The notes under the pieces: model-generated
The model's input: the letters and a program-made list of their open reading frames with translations, nothing else
What the model was told of the DNA's origin: nothing
Database searches by the model: none
Origin: Chromobotia macracanthus
Lineage: Eukaryota > Chordata > Actinopteri > Cypriniformes > Botiidae
Length of the DNA: 64,000 nt
NCBI GenBank assembly: GCA_036877525.1
Contig: JAZGTH010000068.1
Location: forward strand, 5,009,501 to 5,073,500
Direction: 5' to 3'
Part shown: positions 1 to 13,196 of the stretch, one piece after another
Layout of the letters: each line of letters opens with the position of its first letter
Position numbering within the stretch: the stretch's first letter is position 1
Position numbers and translations under genes: made by a program

Positions 1-2761
1 TTCATGATATTTGTGACTCAGGCGGCCTTAACAAAATAAATGTTAAATGGAAGCATCAGAAATCCTAAAAAAGAGGCAAATAATGGATATTATCTAGGAG
101 GAGCGACTTGTGTTTGCAAGTGCTTATTAAAAAAGGTTCAGCCAAGCACCTCTTTTGAGTTGTGATCTAAAAACTGCACCAGCTGCTTTGTTCTGCGTTA
201 CACAAATCCTTTTAGTTCTTGAGATGCATCAGACTGGGATTAAATCATTGTGTTATTGAACTGAGACTGTATTTCCAAGCTGGGGTGGTCCTGCTCAATC
301 CGTTCACGATCGTGTTCCGGTTGTCACCACCCAAGGGACAGCACTGCATTGAGAAATGGCCATCAAGACCTTTTTCTAAAGCCATCTTTTAATAAAGTCC
401 AAAAGGAAGTGTTAGTCACTCTTCTTGTTTGGGCTGGAGGATTAATGTCAACCTCTTGGGAATCCCAGTGTGTGTGAAGCTCCACCAAATGCCATTGGTC
501 TTATATCACTCTGAACCTCACAGAACTTCACTCCTAGAGATGTGTACATTACAGAGACCAGACATCACAGCCATCCCATTGATTCCTCTGGTAATTACTT
601 CCTGTATCAACAGCCTCGGGCTGGGCTTGGACTAATAGAAAACAGAGAACGAGCTAACTCAGTCATTATTGAAAACAGCAAGCTTTCATCAAAGGCCTGT
701 GATTTTGATCTGATTTTTCTCTTTGAAAGAAAAACTGACAGACAAAAACACAGACAGGAAGAAACAGACAGACAGACACAGTTAGAAAGAAAGAAAGAAA
801 AACAAAAGAATTCATTCAAATAACACAGCAGAGGTTATAACAATCCATCAACCATCATTAAATAATAAAAACTGTATCATTTATTATGCATGATTATGTC
901 ATGCTATCGCTTTATTACTTTTCAGCACAGTGAGAGCTGGAGTAATAGGTCTGTGGTATGCAGGCCCTTCTCTGCAGTAAAGGGGCCACAGAATTGCATA
1001 ATGCTCAGAGAACCTATTATGGCCCCCACAGTAATGATGTTTGAGAACAGAGGCCTGACTCCTGCATGATCCCTCACAGTAAGTTTCTACAATGCTACAG
1101 AAACTGTGCAGTTACACTCAATAAATCGCACAGCTCAGATCTGCGGTATGTTCCAGCATCGTCTACTGAGCATGAACCAGAGAGATCTCATGCAATACTT
1201 CGGACACACAACCATCCAATCCATCCTCATCCAACTATGTCTTCTATACACTCAGTATTGAATTTATACAATCAACAACAATCAATCAACAACATCAATA
1301 ATAACAGTCTCAATCTAAATTTGGCCTGTTGGATGTTCAGAATACAGCGCTGAATGAAACCAGTCAGCAGAGAGAGGTTGTCTGAGGTCTCATGTACAGT
1401 AAAGCTGAAAGCTCTGCTGTTCCACAGTCTATGAAACCATATGTAGCAATTAGTGGTTGAGGAGCACTAAATCCCTGTCAGGTCTGTGGTGAAGCAGTAG
1501 AAGAGGAAGAGGAGGGGAATGACCCATTATGGTCGAAAGGCTGCTCTAGATACATCGGATTGGACCAAATCATGATGTACAATATAATAACTGTTGTGTA
1601 CTTCAACAACTTATTCAAAGTAAAGGGTAATTGTGAACAGCAGTGGTCTGAAAGTGTAACATTCTTCTGTTTGTTTATGGTTGATAGAGAGATTTTGAAA
1701 TAGCATATGCGCAACAATCCCTCTGCAGCTATGTACATAAAGTCATAATGAACCACCACTCAGACCAAAATCCAGTCAGTGCAGACCAACACATTCCCGC
1801 GACCTTAGTCAGGGTAGATGCCATGTTTTATTTAATGCAAACACACACGAGAGAAACACAATTTCACCATTCGCTCTACTGTTGCACACTGACTGGCGTG
1901 CATCCTGCAGTTGACAAAACGTTGCACATACATTCCAAAAATGGCCCGCGGTCAAAAGATCCAGAAAACATGGTGAAAATGAATGACTTAATGACTCAGT
2001 TATGCATGTTATGAACGTGCAAGACGTTTTTCCATGAGGAACCCTGTGTTTTTAAAATGCTGTAACTGAACCATCAAAACAAAGTTGTGTGATTATAAGA
2101 ACCATATTTGGAGAGATAGGAATGATTTAGGAGGCGAGAAAGCCGGAGAAACAATCTCAAAACATGAATACTGCCTTCTCATCCATTCCTGCATTTGCCC
2201 AAATTCAGTTCATTAAGTCCAGTCAGCACTTATGTTTTATTCTCCTCTCATCAATAATGCTGACTGTGAAACTCCAAACATCAGAACAGCACAAGCACAG
2301 GCAGAAAAGGGAGGAGAAAAATATCACAGATGAGATCTCAAAATGTTAGCAATAGTTTCTCTGAGACAGCAATGAGATCAAACGGAGAAACTCTTCATGA
2401 CTTTCAGAAATTATGACATAAATGACATGTGATGCATGTTCGTCAGCTGTTAAACTGTTGTTTGCATTCAAATTAAGCTGGTGTGAGTGTAAAAAGTCTG
2501 TTTATTTCTAAAGGCACAACGTTTGTGTATGTGTGTGTAAACGTGTGTGTAAGCACACTCCAGTGTGACAACCCTGAAAACAGCATGAAACAGCATCACA
2601 CATGGGTTTGGTTGTAGTGAGGGGACACTGTGATTCAGCATGGGGCGAAGGTTCACAGCTATATAGTTGTGTGAGATTGTTCTTGCAAGCAACTATTATG
2701 CCCTGTAGTTACATTTTAAAGTGAAGCGCAATCTAGCAGGTAATTTTCAGTTCACAAAATG
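1..2761. other. Intergenic stretch without a recognisable gene
   Basis: AT-rich vertebrate intergenic sequence. All open frames are under 100 codons, lack splice-site support and resemble no family I know. A low-complexity purine tract with GACA and GAAA repeats lies at about 736-805. A TG-rich patch lies near 2523-2552. I see no RNA gene here. Confidence 0.6.
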
Positions 2762-2910
2762 TACATTTACATGTATGCATTTGGCAGATGCTTTTAAATG
2801 TGATTGTAGTGCATTCAAGTTATACATTTTTCAGTACATGTGCTCCCTGGGATTGAACCCATGACAGTTGTAATGTTATGACACAATGCAGTACCAATCA
2901 AGCTACGCAC
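2762..2910 (-). repeat. tRNA-derived SINE copy, decayed
   Basis: On the minus strand this opens with a tRNA-like head. The box-B-like GGTTCAATCCC is the complement of bases near 2850-2860. The body is typical of a fish SINE, with the complement of CATTTGGCAGATGCTTTTA near 2779-2797. The known family has this order, tRNA-like head followed by a body ending in a variant of TGCCAAATGCATAAATGTAAATG. Several substitutions in the A-box region indicate an old copy. It is not a functional tRNA gene, because the acceptor stem and anticodon arm cannot be formed convincingly. Confidence 0.6.
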
Positions 2911-5900
2911 ATTCACACAACAGCAACCCATACAACACCAGTAGGTTACAATCTTTTGAAGCGGAGGGATACGTTTGTGAAAGAAAATGATAAATATTTT
3001 GAGTTACGTCATGTATGCATGTAAAGAAACGGTATGCATGTAAATGCATGTAAAGTAATGGCTCCTTAGAATATCATTGACTCTTACATGTCTCATGATG
3101 AAACACGCATAGGCAAGCTGGTCATGAGAACAAGTGAGATTTAAAGTGATCAATGTGCCTCCATATTTAAATTTAGCACTCTGTGTTTCTTACCTGGATA
3201 CATGATCCATCAATCACTTAAGCTCACACGTAGGTCCTACGGATTACTTTTATCATGGATAGATGTACATTTTTAAAGCTTCAGAAATGTGTTTGAGAGT
3301 GATATAGAGTTTTACTGTTTTATAGCATTTCAAGTTGACGATTCCCTAACCCAGCCCCTTACTAACCCTAACCTAGTCAGAAATAAGCTAAGATTTCTGC
3401 AGTTACATTATTAGATTAAAGTGAAAGCATCAGTGTTGTCTCCTGCTGTCAGGTGGGGGCACTAATTTAGTAAACGCTCCAATCATACTTCAAGGAAGTG
3501 ACAGACGATTTATATGGGTTGGAGGACAGGTTGGGTTGTGCGGGCTGTGTTGTGATGGATAGGCAACATTCACACACAAACAAATGACGAGAGATTAATG
3601 TACTCTTGATCCATATTAAACACTCTAAGGACTGCCAATAATTTTCTAACAACTGGATAACCTGTTTATGGTATTATAATATCCCGAAGAAGAAGAAAGC
3701 CATCACAGATATTGTCTAATCTAGTTTTCCATTCATCTGCAGTCTCAGTTTTGTGGTAGCACTCTCTGCTGCTGGATGTGACACTGTAACTGAGATTTAT
3801 AACAAATGAGATAAAGAAGTGACAAAATCATTCGAAATGACAAAGAAAGATAGAAGTTACATTTAAGGTAATGCTTAATAAAGACTAAGTGATCAGATTT
3901 ATGTCTGGCAGACAAAAAACAAGCAAATCCCACTGATTTACTTGGAAGGAGGGACTTGTATCATATCTAGAGACCAGAATAAAGCGGGCTCTTTGACTTG
4001 GATCACCCAGAAGACCCCAGCAACCACCTAATCTCAGCCCCAGACGTCACACCCACAGGCCGCTGGCTGAACGTCTGATGCATAAAGCACACAACACTTG
4101 ATTCACCATCTGATGAGTTGAATTCTACATGATTTCCAGAAGACATGTGTGTCGTGTTTTTTAACGGTTAGTCTGGAAACATGGTGCTAAACATAAACTG
4201 GTTGCTCTACATGCAGGTTAGATGGCCTCTCTGGCAGTCCTTGTTTCCCCACCCCTAGAGACCTGGCAGACAGATTACTGTTACCTGTAAACACAGAAGA
4301 AAATGAAAAAACGAACAGTCACATCTGCCCTCTCACAGCTCTTGTGTTAGTGTGTTTATTTGTTTTACAATCATTTCAGTTAAACCACGTGCTCATCCAA
4401 AGCATTAATGTTTATCAGCGTCAAGAGATTTAGCACAATTAGTTATTTTTTCCCAGTTCTAATTAATCTGCATTAATTAAAAAATAGTATATGTGATTCT
4501 TTGCATCATTAAACTGTGTGCTTACTAAAACTTTATCTCACAGGCAGTGCATGACTTTGAAAGGAACGCATGCTTAGCCTGCCTGATTTCTTTCACGTGC
4601 CAGCCCTCAAAACTGTCTCTGCAATCTCTCTCTGCTTATTTCTGGAGGAGCAATGAGGTGAGTTAAAAGATGAACCCCTTATTGCTCTTCTCTGTGAGAG
4701 AGATGGCTCTCGCTTCCTGCGCTTTCTCAAAGAATAGCTTACACAAATTAAAACAGAGCCTTTGAGTGTCCTATCATGTTTATTTTCATAAGAGCTCTCA
4801 CAATATGACAATCTATTGCCCTTAAAATGCTCTCTGAATCTTTGTCGCCTCTTCAAAGGAAGAATTGCTATGCTGTGATATCTTTGACAAAAATGAATCT
4901 AAAAAACACAATAGTCAGAAATGCAGATGGATTTATTGTAATTACATACAGTTAATGGGCCGAGAACAACAAAATCTATCTGTGTCAGAAATGTTGGTTA
5001 TTTGGTTGGAAACTTTTGGTTTTAATATTTATGCCCGTATGATGAGATAAAACACTGCCATCTTCTGTACCACGGAGCACTACACACAATTTAAATTCTC
5101 ACTCAAGAACATACTATAGATAAGCAATCCAAAGTTATGTCAAATAAGCAAAAAGTTATGTTTATATAAAAATAAATACATATTTCCAGCTTTTTGACTG
5201 TAAACATCCTCTTAACTGTCCAAAGTGGAAGTCCTGTATCTTCAGTTTGACAGTGGGGTGCAGTTCTGCTGGCATTGCCTGCCATTACGTGCTGCAGCCT
5301 CCTCCATCTCCCAGACTTTACTCCAGTTCAGATGAGCTGATAGAGCTGATAAACACAAACTCTCACCCCATAATCCTCCAGCATTTTAAAGAATTGTTTC
5401 AGATTGCTCTCGTTCGTGGCCGCCTTTTTGTTGTACATTTCCCACGTTTCAGTGATTTTTATGCAACAGGCAGCTTGAATTGAATCTCTTGTGAAGGGGG
5501 CACGGCAAGTGCTTGAATCAGGCTTGAAAAAGGCTTGAATCAGATGAAATATTGACAGGCTTGTACTGCATCTACAAGTGTATTTAACACTCTCTTACTC
5601 TTATGAACACACGTTACGGCTCTGATGCCATGATTGATAGGGCAGGGGCGTGATCAGTTCAGAATGTATTCATGTTACATGTAACATGTTAAACACATCT
5701 GATCAGTTCTGGTAATACATTTTGCTTCATGTGCTTCTGCATCTGTTCATTTTTAGTTTTTTAACCTATATAAAAAAAATGTGCTTTCTTTTTTTGTTTT
5801 TGACTGGTTGAAAGAATGATGAAATATTAAAAAACACGATTTTCCTTATGAAAACACTTATTTAATAAAAAAAATCTAATCATTGGTGTACAAGTGTTTT

Positions 5901-6629
5901 TTCTGTTTCACACTGATGCAAAATTCGGGTCACACAACATTGCGTCAGCAGCTGATGCTATGAGGAATTGATGTAAAATCACGCAGTGTGAAGAGTGAAG
6001 AACAGCCTGGCTTCAGTGGATCTACATGCTGCACTAATAATCAGCTACACAAGCACATAACACATGAGTGTAGTGACATACAACAGCAGAGACTCATAGT
6101 ATGTGAGTCAGAGTGTCATAGTATGAATATAATCCCGCACCAAGCCATTGGCCATCATTGCAGCAAGAGGGGGCCAATCAGAGAATTCAGTGCATTCAGG
6201 CCCTGCTCAAATCTGCATATCAGGTCAGACTATGGGACCTAGTTGAGACAGTCTCAAGTGCTGCACAATGAAGGCAATAGATAATGAATGAGGATGCTGC
6301 TGTTGTAGTGAGGCAGCAGCCCGCTGGCATTGCTGTGAATAATGCCAGCTGTGCAGCCGTGCAAAACATGCAACAGCAGTGAACAGTGAAGCACTCGCTT
6401 TGACAAGCTGTGAGATGAGGGCCCTGTCTGCTCAGCCCATCCTTACAATCATGTCCGAAATCACTTTGTATGGTTCCACAGACTCCATAGTGCATGAAAA
6501 AACTGTTTCCGTCTGTGTAATTTGGCCGGTGTGTGTACACTTTCATTATCACCAAGGTGATCTCTGTTTATATTTCAAATATAATTTTGTTATACTGCCT
6601 ATGAAGCCCAGGAACACCACAAATCATTG
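2911..6629. other. Intergenic stretch without a recognisable gene
   Basis: No exon-like conservation, no RNA gene and no long open frame with family resemblance. Around 3336-3374 there is a short degenerate CCCTAACC-like patch. The sequence is otherwise unique-looking and AT-rich. Confidence 0.55.
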
Positions 6630-7483
6630 TCTGTGAACACAGTTCGCCATGCCATCCACAAATGCAGGTTAAAGCTCCATCATGTAAGGAAGAAGCTATA
6701 TGTAAACACAATCCAGAAACACTGCTGTCGTTTCTGGGTCAAAGCTGAGGCCAAGTGGAAAACTATTCTGTATCAGATGAGTCAATTTGAAATTCTGCTT
6801 GGAAATCATGGACGCCGTGTCCTTCGGACTAAAGAGGAGACCATCTGGCTTTTTATTAGTGCACAGTTCAAAAGCCTGCATCTCTGATGGTATGGGGTTG
6901 CATTAGTGCCTATGGCATGGGCAGCATATACATCTGAAAGGACACCATCAACGCTGAGAGGCATATAAGTTTTAAAACAACATATGATCCCATCCAGACA
7001 GCATCTTTTTCAGGAAAGGCCTTGCATATTTCAGCATGACAATGGTAAACCGCATACTGCATCCATTACAACAGCATGGCTTCATAGTAGTAGAGTCTGA
7101 ACTGGCCTGCCTGCAGTCCAGATCTTTCACCAATTGAAAACATTTGGCGCATCATAAAACGAAAAGTCCAGCAAAGACGACCGTTGAGCAGCTAGAATCC
7201 TACATCAGACAAGAATGGGACAACATTCCCCTCCCAAAACTCCAGCAACTGGTCTCCTCAGTTCCCAGACATTTACAGACTGCTGTTAAAAGAAGAGGGG
7301 GTGCTGCACAGTGGTAAACATGCCCCTGTCCAAACTTTTTTGAGAGGTGTTTTTTCAGAATTATTTTGACAACATGTTGTCTATGTTCTAGTGTGAATAA
7401 AATATGGGTATATGAGATTTGCAAATCATTGCATTCCATTTTTATTTACCTTTTACACAGCGTTCCAACTTTTTTGAATTGAA
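6630..7483 (+). mobile_element. Degenerate Tc1/mariner-like DDE transposase copy
   Basis: Translation in shifting frames gives a fish Tc1-type (IS630 superfamily) transposase. The N-terminal part reads VNTVRHAIHKC near 6633. A block with NHGRRVLRTKEE lies near 6805-6840. The second catalytic Asp sits in QHDNGKPHTA near 7033-7060, and the final catalytic Glu in SPIENIWRIIKRK near 7127-7165. The C-terminal stretch IRQEWDNIPLPKLQQLVSS reads at 7205-7261. The frame breaks several times: the region around the first Asp is shifted, there is a stop after SLHL near 6885, and another break near 7175-7190. Downstream is a terminal-repeat-like sequence ending in GCGTTCCAACTTTTTTGAAT. The 5' terminus is not evident. 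The copy is dead and carries no cargo. Confidence 0.75.
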
Positions 7484-8192
7484 TTAAATTGAATTAAATT
7501 TGAATACATAAGGGAAGTCTGCACAGTTATTAAGCAAAAAATAATGTTGTGACGTGAGTTTTCACAATTGTTTGACAATTGTATTAAAAATCTAACTACC
7601 TAGATTCTGAGTAACTGGAGACGAAACGTTTTTGTACTCTATGTAAATCATAAATTATTAAAATCAGTTACGAAATGTAAACTTTATTGTGTTTTTAATG
7701 CATAAAAGCAAGCTCCCCCATTTCCTTGTATTTGTAGGGAATTTTTATATTTATATTGCCCGGTGCAATATGGCTACACCGCTAACATATGATCCAGTGA
7801 CCAATGCAGCGTCAATGTATTTATATGTCTATAATTAGACATATCAGAATGTGTATGAAATTCTAACATAACCCATTAAAACTACATGTTAACCAGCAGT
7901 CACTTCTATTGCTCTGCTGAAATCCTAACCACAACATCATCGGACAATAACAGACAGCAGCAGTGCTTTTGGTGGTATTTACATGTAAAATGACCATTCC
8001 AAGTGACAGAACGTGTATCACTGCTAAATGTTTTGCAACATTTAAAGTATGAATATTTCCTCTGAGAACCTTAGCTGCAGATGACATTAACTCGCAGCAG
8101 TCATCTGGATTACTTTTATGATAGTTGTTTGTGCTTTATGAACCTTCAACATGTTTGTACAGAGTTCAGATGAAGCAAGAAGGTCCTGTATG
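7484..8192. other. Intergenic stretch without a recognisable gene
   Basis: AT-rich sequence starting with a short imperfect tandem of GAATTAAATT-like units at about 7477-7500. I see no exons and no RNA gene. Confidence 0.5.
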
Positions 8193-8275
8193 AGGTGACA
8201 TGAAGGTGAGTAATGATGTTAATTTATTATTATTAATCTCAAGATTTTATTTTTGGGTGAACTATTCTTTTAAAT
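8193..8275. repeat. Half copy of an Angel-like foldback MITE
   Basis: ACATGAAGGTGAGTAATGATG at the left and TTTTGGGTGAACTATTC at the right match the right arm of the fish foldback element whose fuller copies are at 9275-9597 and 54304-54572. The left arm is missing. Confidence 0.6.
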
Positions 8276-8741
8276 ACATGTTGGGACCACTATACAACTT
8301 GTCAGTTGCAGAAAGCCTTTTAATAGTTTTCTCTTAAAATTTTAAACTTTATGGACATCCTTGTTGGGAAAAAAAGTCATTTTGTGCCAGAACAAAATGT
8401 GTAGAATCAGTCAGATGTTGCGTTTAGTTGTTGGCCATATAGAAAGATATTGTCAAGCTTATTGAGTTTATAAGAAGAGTATCAACATTGCAACAGTCCC
8501 AACCATTTAGGCCCCAAAACAGCTTTACACCAACGATAAGATGTGACAGATGAAGAACCATTAAACAATAATTTGTTTGACATATCCACACACAATGCAT
8601 TTGTGATTATCAAAATAAAAAGTTCAGGGTTTGTATTCAGATTTCATTATTATATTTTCAAGTCCCTTCCTTTATGTCTTTCATCAGAATAAGCAGAAAG
8701 GTAGTTAACGTGATGTCTCCAGATCAAGCCTGTTTTCAGTA

Positions 8742-8923
8742 TCACCCTTTGTACAGCAGCATCAGAGTAAACGTCAATATAGGCGGCAGTGTCGCTGTCT
8801 GCCAGCGGGGGGCGCTGTTGCACAGATCAGAGTCGCAGCAGTGGATCTTGACTCCTGGCAGCTCCTCTGTGTGGCAGTGTCTGGATGTGGCACAGCCGCT
8901 GGTCAGCATGATTCCCAATGCAA
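8742..8923 (-). CDS. Ly6-type gene, coding exon 3
   Basis: The acceptor is TGCTTTAG on the minus strand, with the exon's first base the complement of 8923. It encodes the second half of the three-finger domain (GCAT, RHC, CCDSDLCN) and the hydrophobic GPI-signal tail, then a TGA stop at 8744-8742. Confidence 0.85.
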
Positions 8924-11900
8924 CTAAAGCAAGCACACCCACAAAACCTGATTACATAAAATCAATACAAATTGTTATTAATCTCAGGATTAATTATCAT
9001 ATCAATTATTACACCCCCAGGAATACACTTACTGTCTGGGACCAAGAAAAACGTTAAAATTACATTATGATCACACAGTATGGTATAGAATCAAGATTAA
9101 AATATAATACTGGGTAACATGAGACAAGCGTATTTAAACAAATGTCTCAATGCCATTTTGCTCATTTTTTATTCCAGTCATAAAGATCAGTATAGATGTA
9201 AAAAACGTGCAAACTTTTGCATGATATAATAAAAGGTACTAGGATTGTTTACATGAAGAAAACTCATCTTCTGATTATAGGGTATAGTTCACCCAAAAAA
9301 GACATTTTTTCCATCATTTACTCACCCTCATATCATTCCAAACCTATGAATTATTTTCTTTTGTGGAACACAAAATATTGCAAGATATAGATACAAGACA
9401 TATATACAAGATATTCTGAGAAATGTCTCAGTAGTTTTAGGTCCACATAATGGAAGCCAATGGGTGCCATGCATGTACATACTAAGACTTAAAAATATCT
9501 TTCTTTTTGTTCCTCAGAAGTCCTACAGGTCTAAAAATGACATGAGGGTGAGTAAATGATGGAAGAATGTTCAATTTTGGGTGAGTTATCCCTTTAATTC
9601 TCAGAGAACATCCTTCACTAAATAGTCTGCTTAGATAAGTGTTTGGATAACTTAGTTCAGATAACACATTTTGGTATCAAGAGTTAATACAAGCAGAACA
9701 TTTCTGTTTAAACCTCTTGCCCCATGAAGATTTCTTTTCGTTTATACAAACGCCAGAGGTAATCAACGGCATATCACTGATAAGAAGCCGTAACATTCTT
9801 TTAAACAAAATCACAACTGCATGCAACAGAAGATCTGGCCAAAGTCAAAAGAAGAAGCAGGCAAATTTGCTCAGGGCTGAGTCATGTGACAGATTTGTGA
9901 GGCACGCTGAGCCGTGCAGTTGGCTGAAGTTGTGAAAGTGGATAACTCTGGAGGATTACGCCTGGCTGCTGAGCCGAACAGAGAGAGAGAAAAATCCCTG
10001 ATGATCGCTGTCTAAATGCTCTTATCAGCCTTATCAATCCACCCAGTCAGACTGTCATCTACCCAGAGGACTGTCTGTTTTGATGTCTGCCTTTGTTTAT
10101 GAGCCAAATGTGAATGGCTGTCTGGTCTTCCAGTTAAGATGAAACAGAGAATTTTATATGAAAGTAATAACTAACTCAAGGGCTTTTCCAAGAAAAAAGA
10201 GTCTATGTCTATGAGTCTATGAACCAAAGCATAACCAATGAGAACCAATATATTAACCATATGCTATATATATATATATTCTATGCATGTGGCAAATGGA
10301 CTATAAACACATACTATAAATGCTACATTATAAATAAAAAAATAAAAAATAAAATAAAAAACATTTTATACTATAAATATACTGTAAGCTTAAGTAGTAT
10401 GTATTGTCTTTTATCATATCGACTGGAGGATGAAGGTGTTAGGAGATGAAGCAGGTTAACTGGAGGGGGGCAGGGGAGCCTGTGATCACAACAGACACTT
10501 GGAGTCTGTCCTGAGGAGCGATCATCCTTCTCCTAATGCTCCTTATGCTGCTAAGGTGTGATGACAATTACACGCAGAGTTTCACGAGTGGATTAAGCAG
10601 TCGCTCTGAGGTTCTGCTGCTCAGAAGAAACTAACTTGTGTTCTGATCTGAACTTTTGGTGTTGTAATAGATGATTCTCAGGGCTCATGTTGTGATATGG
10701 GTCTGCTGGTGGGTGGTTGCAGTGGAGGACGTTCTCACCACTTTCTGTCCTGATGCAGAAGCGATGCTTGAAGCCCTTGTGAGAGTGGGAGCAGGTGATG
10801 ACTTCAGGGCTGGAGCAGCCCACGTCCACGTACCTCTGCTCATGCACAATGTTGCAGGCGTAACACTGCAGCCCGTCAGCTACAAAGCAACAAGCACACA
10901 GAAACTCTTTATCAGAGCTGTGGAGAACATGAGGCACATGAAGAACATGATGCTTCCTCTGTCCCCTGTGTGTTTCTCTGTGGAGCTCTGTCAGAGTTAC
11001 AGACGACAAACCACATAAAACCATTTTCATCACCTTCTACTCTAATTGCAAAGATGATGTTATTACTGAAAGAGAGGACAAAATTACCCATTGACATTTT
11101 TCACCCGTTTACTTACTGGCAAACATCTCTGGGCTGATGTTGGTAAATTTACAACACAACAAACAATATTTTTGTATTGCTGTTTCCTGCAAAAGTATAC
11201 CTGTATATATTTTGTTTTGTTTGTATCACTCTTGTAAATGTGGGGTAAATTCTTTGAACTGCTCTGACAGTATGCCCTTCATTTTTTAACTGTAATGCTT
11301 TGTATTTTCTCAATAAAACACATTGAAAAGTAAACAGTTGGCTATAATCCTAAAAGAGATGAGTTTGTAGTAAATGTACCCTCATCTTCTAGTACCTTAC
11401 TTTCCTCAATGGCCAATGGATTAACCCTGTAAGGCTGGAGATGAAGCTTGGTTACAGCTGCAGTAGCCCCAGAGTTTAAAGTCACTCAGGCGTGTTCTCA
11501 ACCCTGCTGTTGATACACATTGTGCCTGTGGCTTCCCCATGGCAGGTTGTTATTAGGCTAATGTAGTGTTCCACATTGGTAATGGTGTGCGTGAAGGGCA
11601 GTACATTAAATATTGTTAATGAAATGTCAGTAAAAAACATATATCATTTACATTAACATAGAAGGACTTTCACTTATTATTGATGCAATTAAGCCCAGCA
11701 CACAAATCATTTGAATGATCTGTAGTGACATGCGATCTGGTCCAGACATTGTGTTGATATCTGGTAGAATGACGCATGATCTGCGTACAGTTCTGACAGG
11801 GTATGGGCTCTTTCTCCTGTATGGTAATTTTTGGTTTATGCTGATATGTCTCCTTGGCCTTTTTAAAAGGCAAAGTTCATCTGGTGGCGATGGTTCACTT

Positions 11901-12449
11901 TACATAACCTTCTCACTGCAATCTGTTTGGACAGAACTTTTGTATTTGCATGTAAGATTAGATCTAAATGAGGTTAGCGAGCTTTGGGAAGCAGCTCTGC
12001 TGGCAAACAAAGAGTTTTGAATTCATTACTGTCATTTAGCTCAGATACATTTGGCATAAAGATTATACCTCGAAGTGTCAAACATGAGCCACAGAAGTGT
12101 GTCTGTCTGATTTATGAGCTATAGATGAATGTACACAAGAGAGATACATCTCTCATTTTCTGAATAACAATGTCACCAAGCAACTTCATTGGTCAATTAC
12201 ACAGGGGCATCAAAACAATAGATGCTCACTATATAAACAAAGACCTCCTTAGACAACACAGTGCAAATTAGCACCCAGACGAGAACTGACACTGTCCTAT
12301 TTGTATACACACGAGCACAAGAGTGACTGGCAGACACACATCCAGGCATTCACACTGGGACAAACACACACCTGCTTACCTTGTGACATGAATAGTATGA
12401 GCAGTGCCAGAAAAGAACACAGTACATGTCCCTGCAGCAGGCAAGTCAT
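8742..12449 (-). CDS. Ly6/uPAR-type three-finger GPI-anchored protein (three-exon gene, 130 aa)
   Basis: Minus-strand gene joined from coding segments 12449-12380, 10879-10739 and 8923-8742; both introns are phase 1 with GT-AG ends. The product is about 130 residues. Residues 1-23 form a hydrophobic signal peptide. The Ly6/uPAR domain begins at LQCYAC (Cys29, Cys32) and continues with Cys45, Cys53, Cys65, Cys81, Cys87, the CC pair 99-100 and Cys105, ending in the hallmark CCDSDLCN. Ten cysteines is the full set for a single three-finger domain. After Asn106 a short spacer leads to a hydrophobic tail ending at residue 130 with few charges, as expected for GPI attachment. Signal exon plus two domain exons in phase 1 is the standard Ly6 gene layout. 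Family members act at the cell surface, often as receptor modulators or complement regulators; I cannot assign the orthologue or ligand. No other Ly6 gene is visible in the window. Confidence 0.85.
9275..9597. repeat. Angel-like foldback MITE, near complete
   Basis: The left arm carries GTATAGTTCACCCAAAAA, ATCATTTACTCACCCTCAT and ATTCCAAACC. The right arm carries the reverse complements: ATGAGGGTGAGTAAATGATG, then TTTTGGGTGAGTTATCCCTTTAA. The arms make a long imperfect hairpin, typical of the abundant palindromic MITEs of cyprinid genomes. It lies between coding exons 2 and 3 of the Ly6-type gene, so it is intronic. It codes for nothing. Confidence 0.8.
10739..10879 (-). CDS. Ly6-type gene, coding exon 2
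   Basis: The acceptor is GCTTTGTAG and the donor GTGAGAAC on the minus strand, 141 bases, phase 1 at both ends. It encodes the first half of the domain with LQCYAC at its start, then three more cysteines up to FCIRTES. Joining to the next exon through a split Val codon keeps the frame open and restores the normal spacing to GCAT. Confidence 0.85.
12380..12449 (-). CDS. Ly6-type gene, signal-peptide exon (coding exon 1)
   Basis: Starts at the ATG whose A is the complement of 12449 and ends at the donor AAG/GTAAGC, giving 23 codons plus one base. The sequence has a hydrophobic core (FLALLILF) followed by MSQA, a plausible signal-peptidase site. The frame stays open further upstream to a Met near 12560, but that extension is rich in Phe encoded by a 15-base homopolymer at 12543-12557 and looks accidental. 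Confidence 0.75.
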
Positions 12450-13172
12450 GGGTGCAGCTGGAGGTACACTCACCCAGAGCTGAGCAACACAAGGGCTGCT
12501 GGTGAGAATAATCCTCCTGGGAGCTGTGCTCTCTGCCTCGGCAAAAAAAAAAAAAAACACTCATACAGCTATTCCGAAGGAAAAGGGGAGGGGCTTAACA
12601 GCCAAAAGAAACAACAAGAAACCGTAATGAGCCATTATAAAAGGCTTAGTTGCATGTCTGCATAATAAAGTGCAGTTGTATGTCTCTTGTTTCTGCTATC
12701 CTTTCTAACACCCTGGAGAGAGAGAGGTGTTACTGACGAAAGCACATGGCCCACCCGAGACCCCTCGGATGGATCAGAGGTAATTTGCTCATTGATAATC
12801 CCAAAGCCCCAGATTAACACTTTTACACCATGTTTTCCTGCCACAGCCCAGACAGAGTCAGTCTCCATGTTCTTACATTAGCTGCATATCTCAGACCTCA
12901 GGCCATATTCTGCTTAATGAACATTTAAGAAGCAAATCCTCACTTGGGAAAGTGATGTTTAATGAGGAAGCGGGTGGGTTTTGGATCATAAACACAGATG
13001 CATATCAAAAGCACTTCCTGGCCTTTGAAGGGTCCAATCAGCTGCAGAACTGATTAGACGCTGACCTGAAACCATTTATTATATGGCCATTAATGTTAGA
13101 TGTCTCTCTCTCCGTCTCTCTTTTTATGTCACTCTTCCTATTTTTCTCTTCTTAACACTGAGTGTCATAAAC

Positions 13173-13196
13173 GAGAGAGAGAGAGAGAGAGAGAGG
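13173..13196. repeat. (GA)n microsatellite
   Basis: About twelve uninterrupted GA units. Confidence 0.9.

Noticed and set aside
2840..2905. tRNA gene on the minus strand
   Set aside because: Only the box-B-like part is convincing and it is fused to a SINE body; no complete cloverleaf.
12297..12560. Longer start for the Ly6-type protein at about 12560
   Set aside because: The extension is coded by a homopolymer run and would bury the signal peptide; Met at 12449 gives a normal signal sequence.
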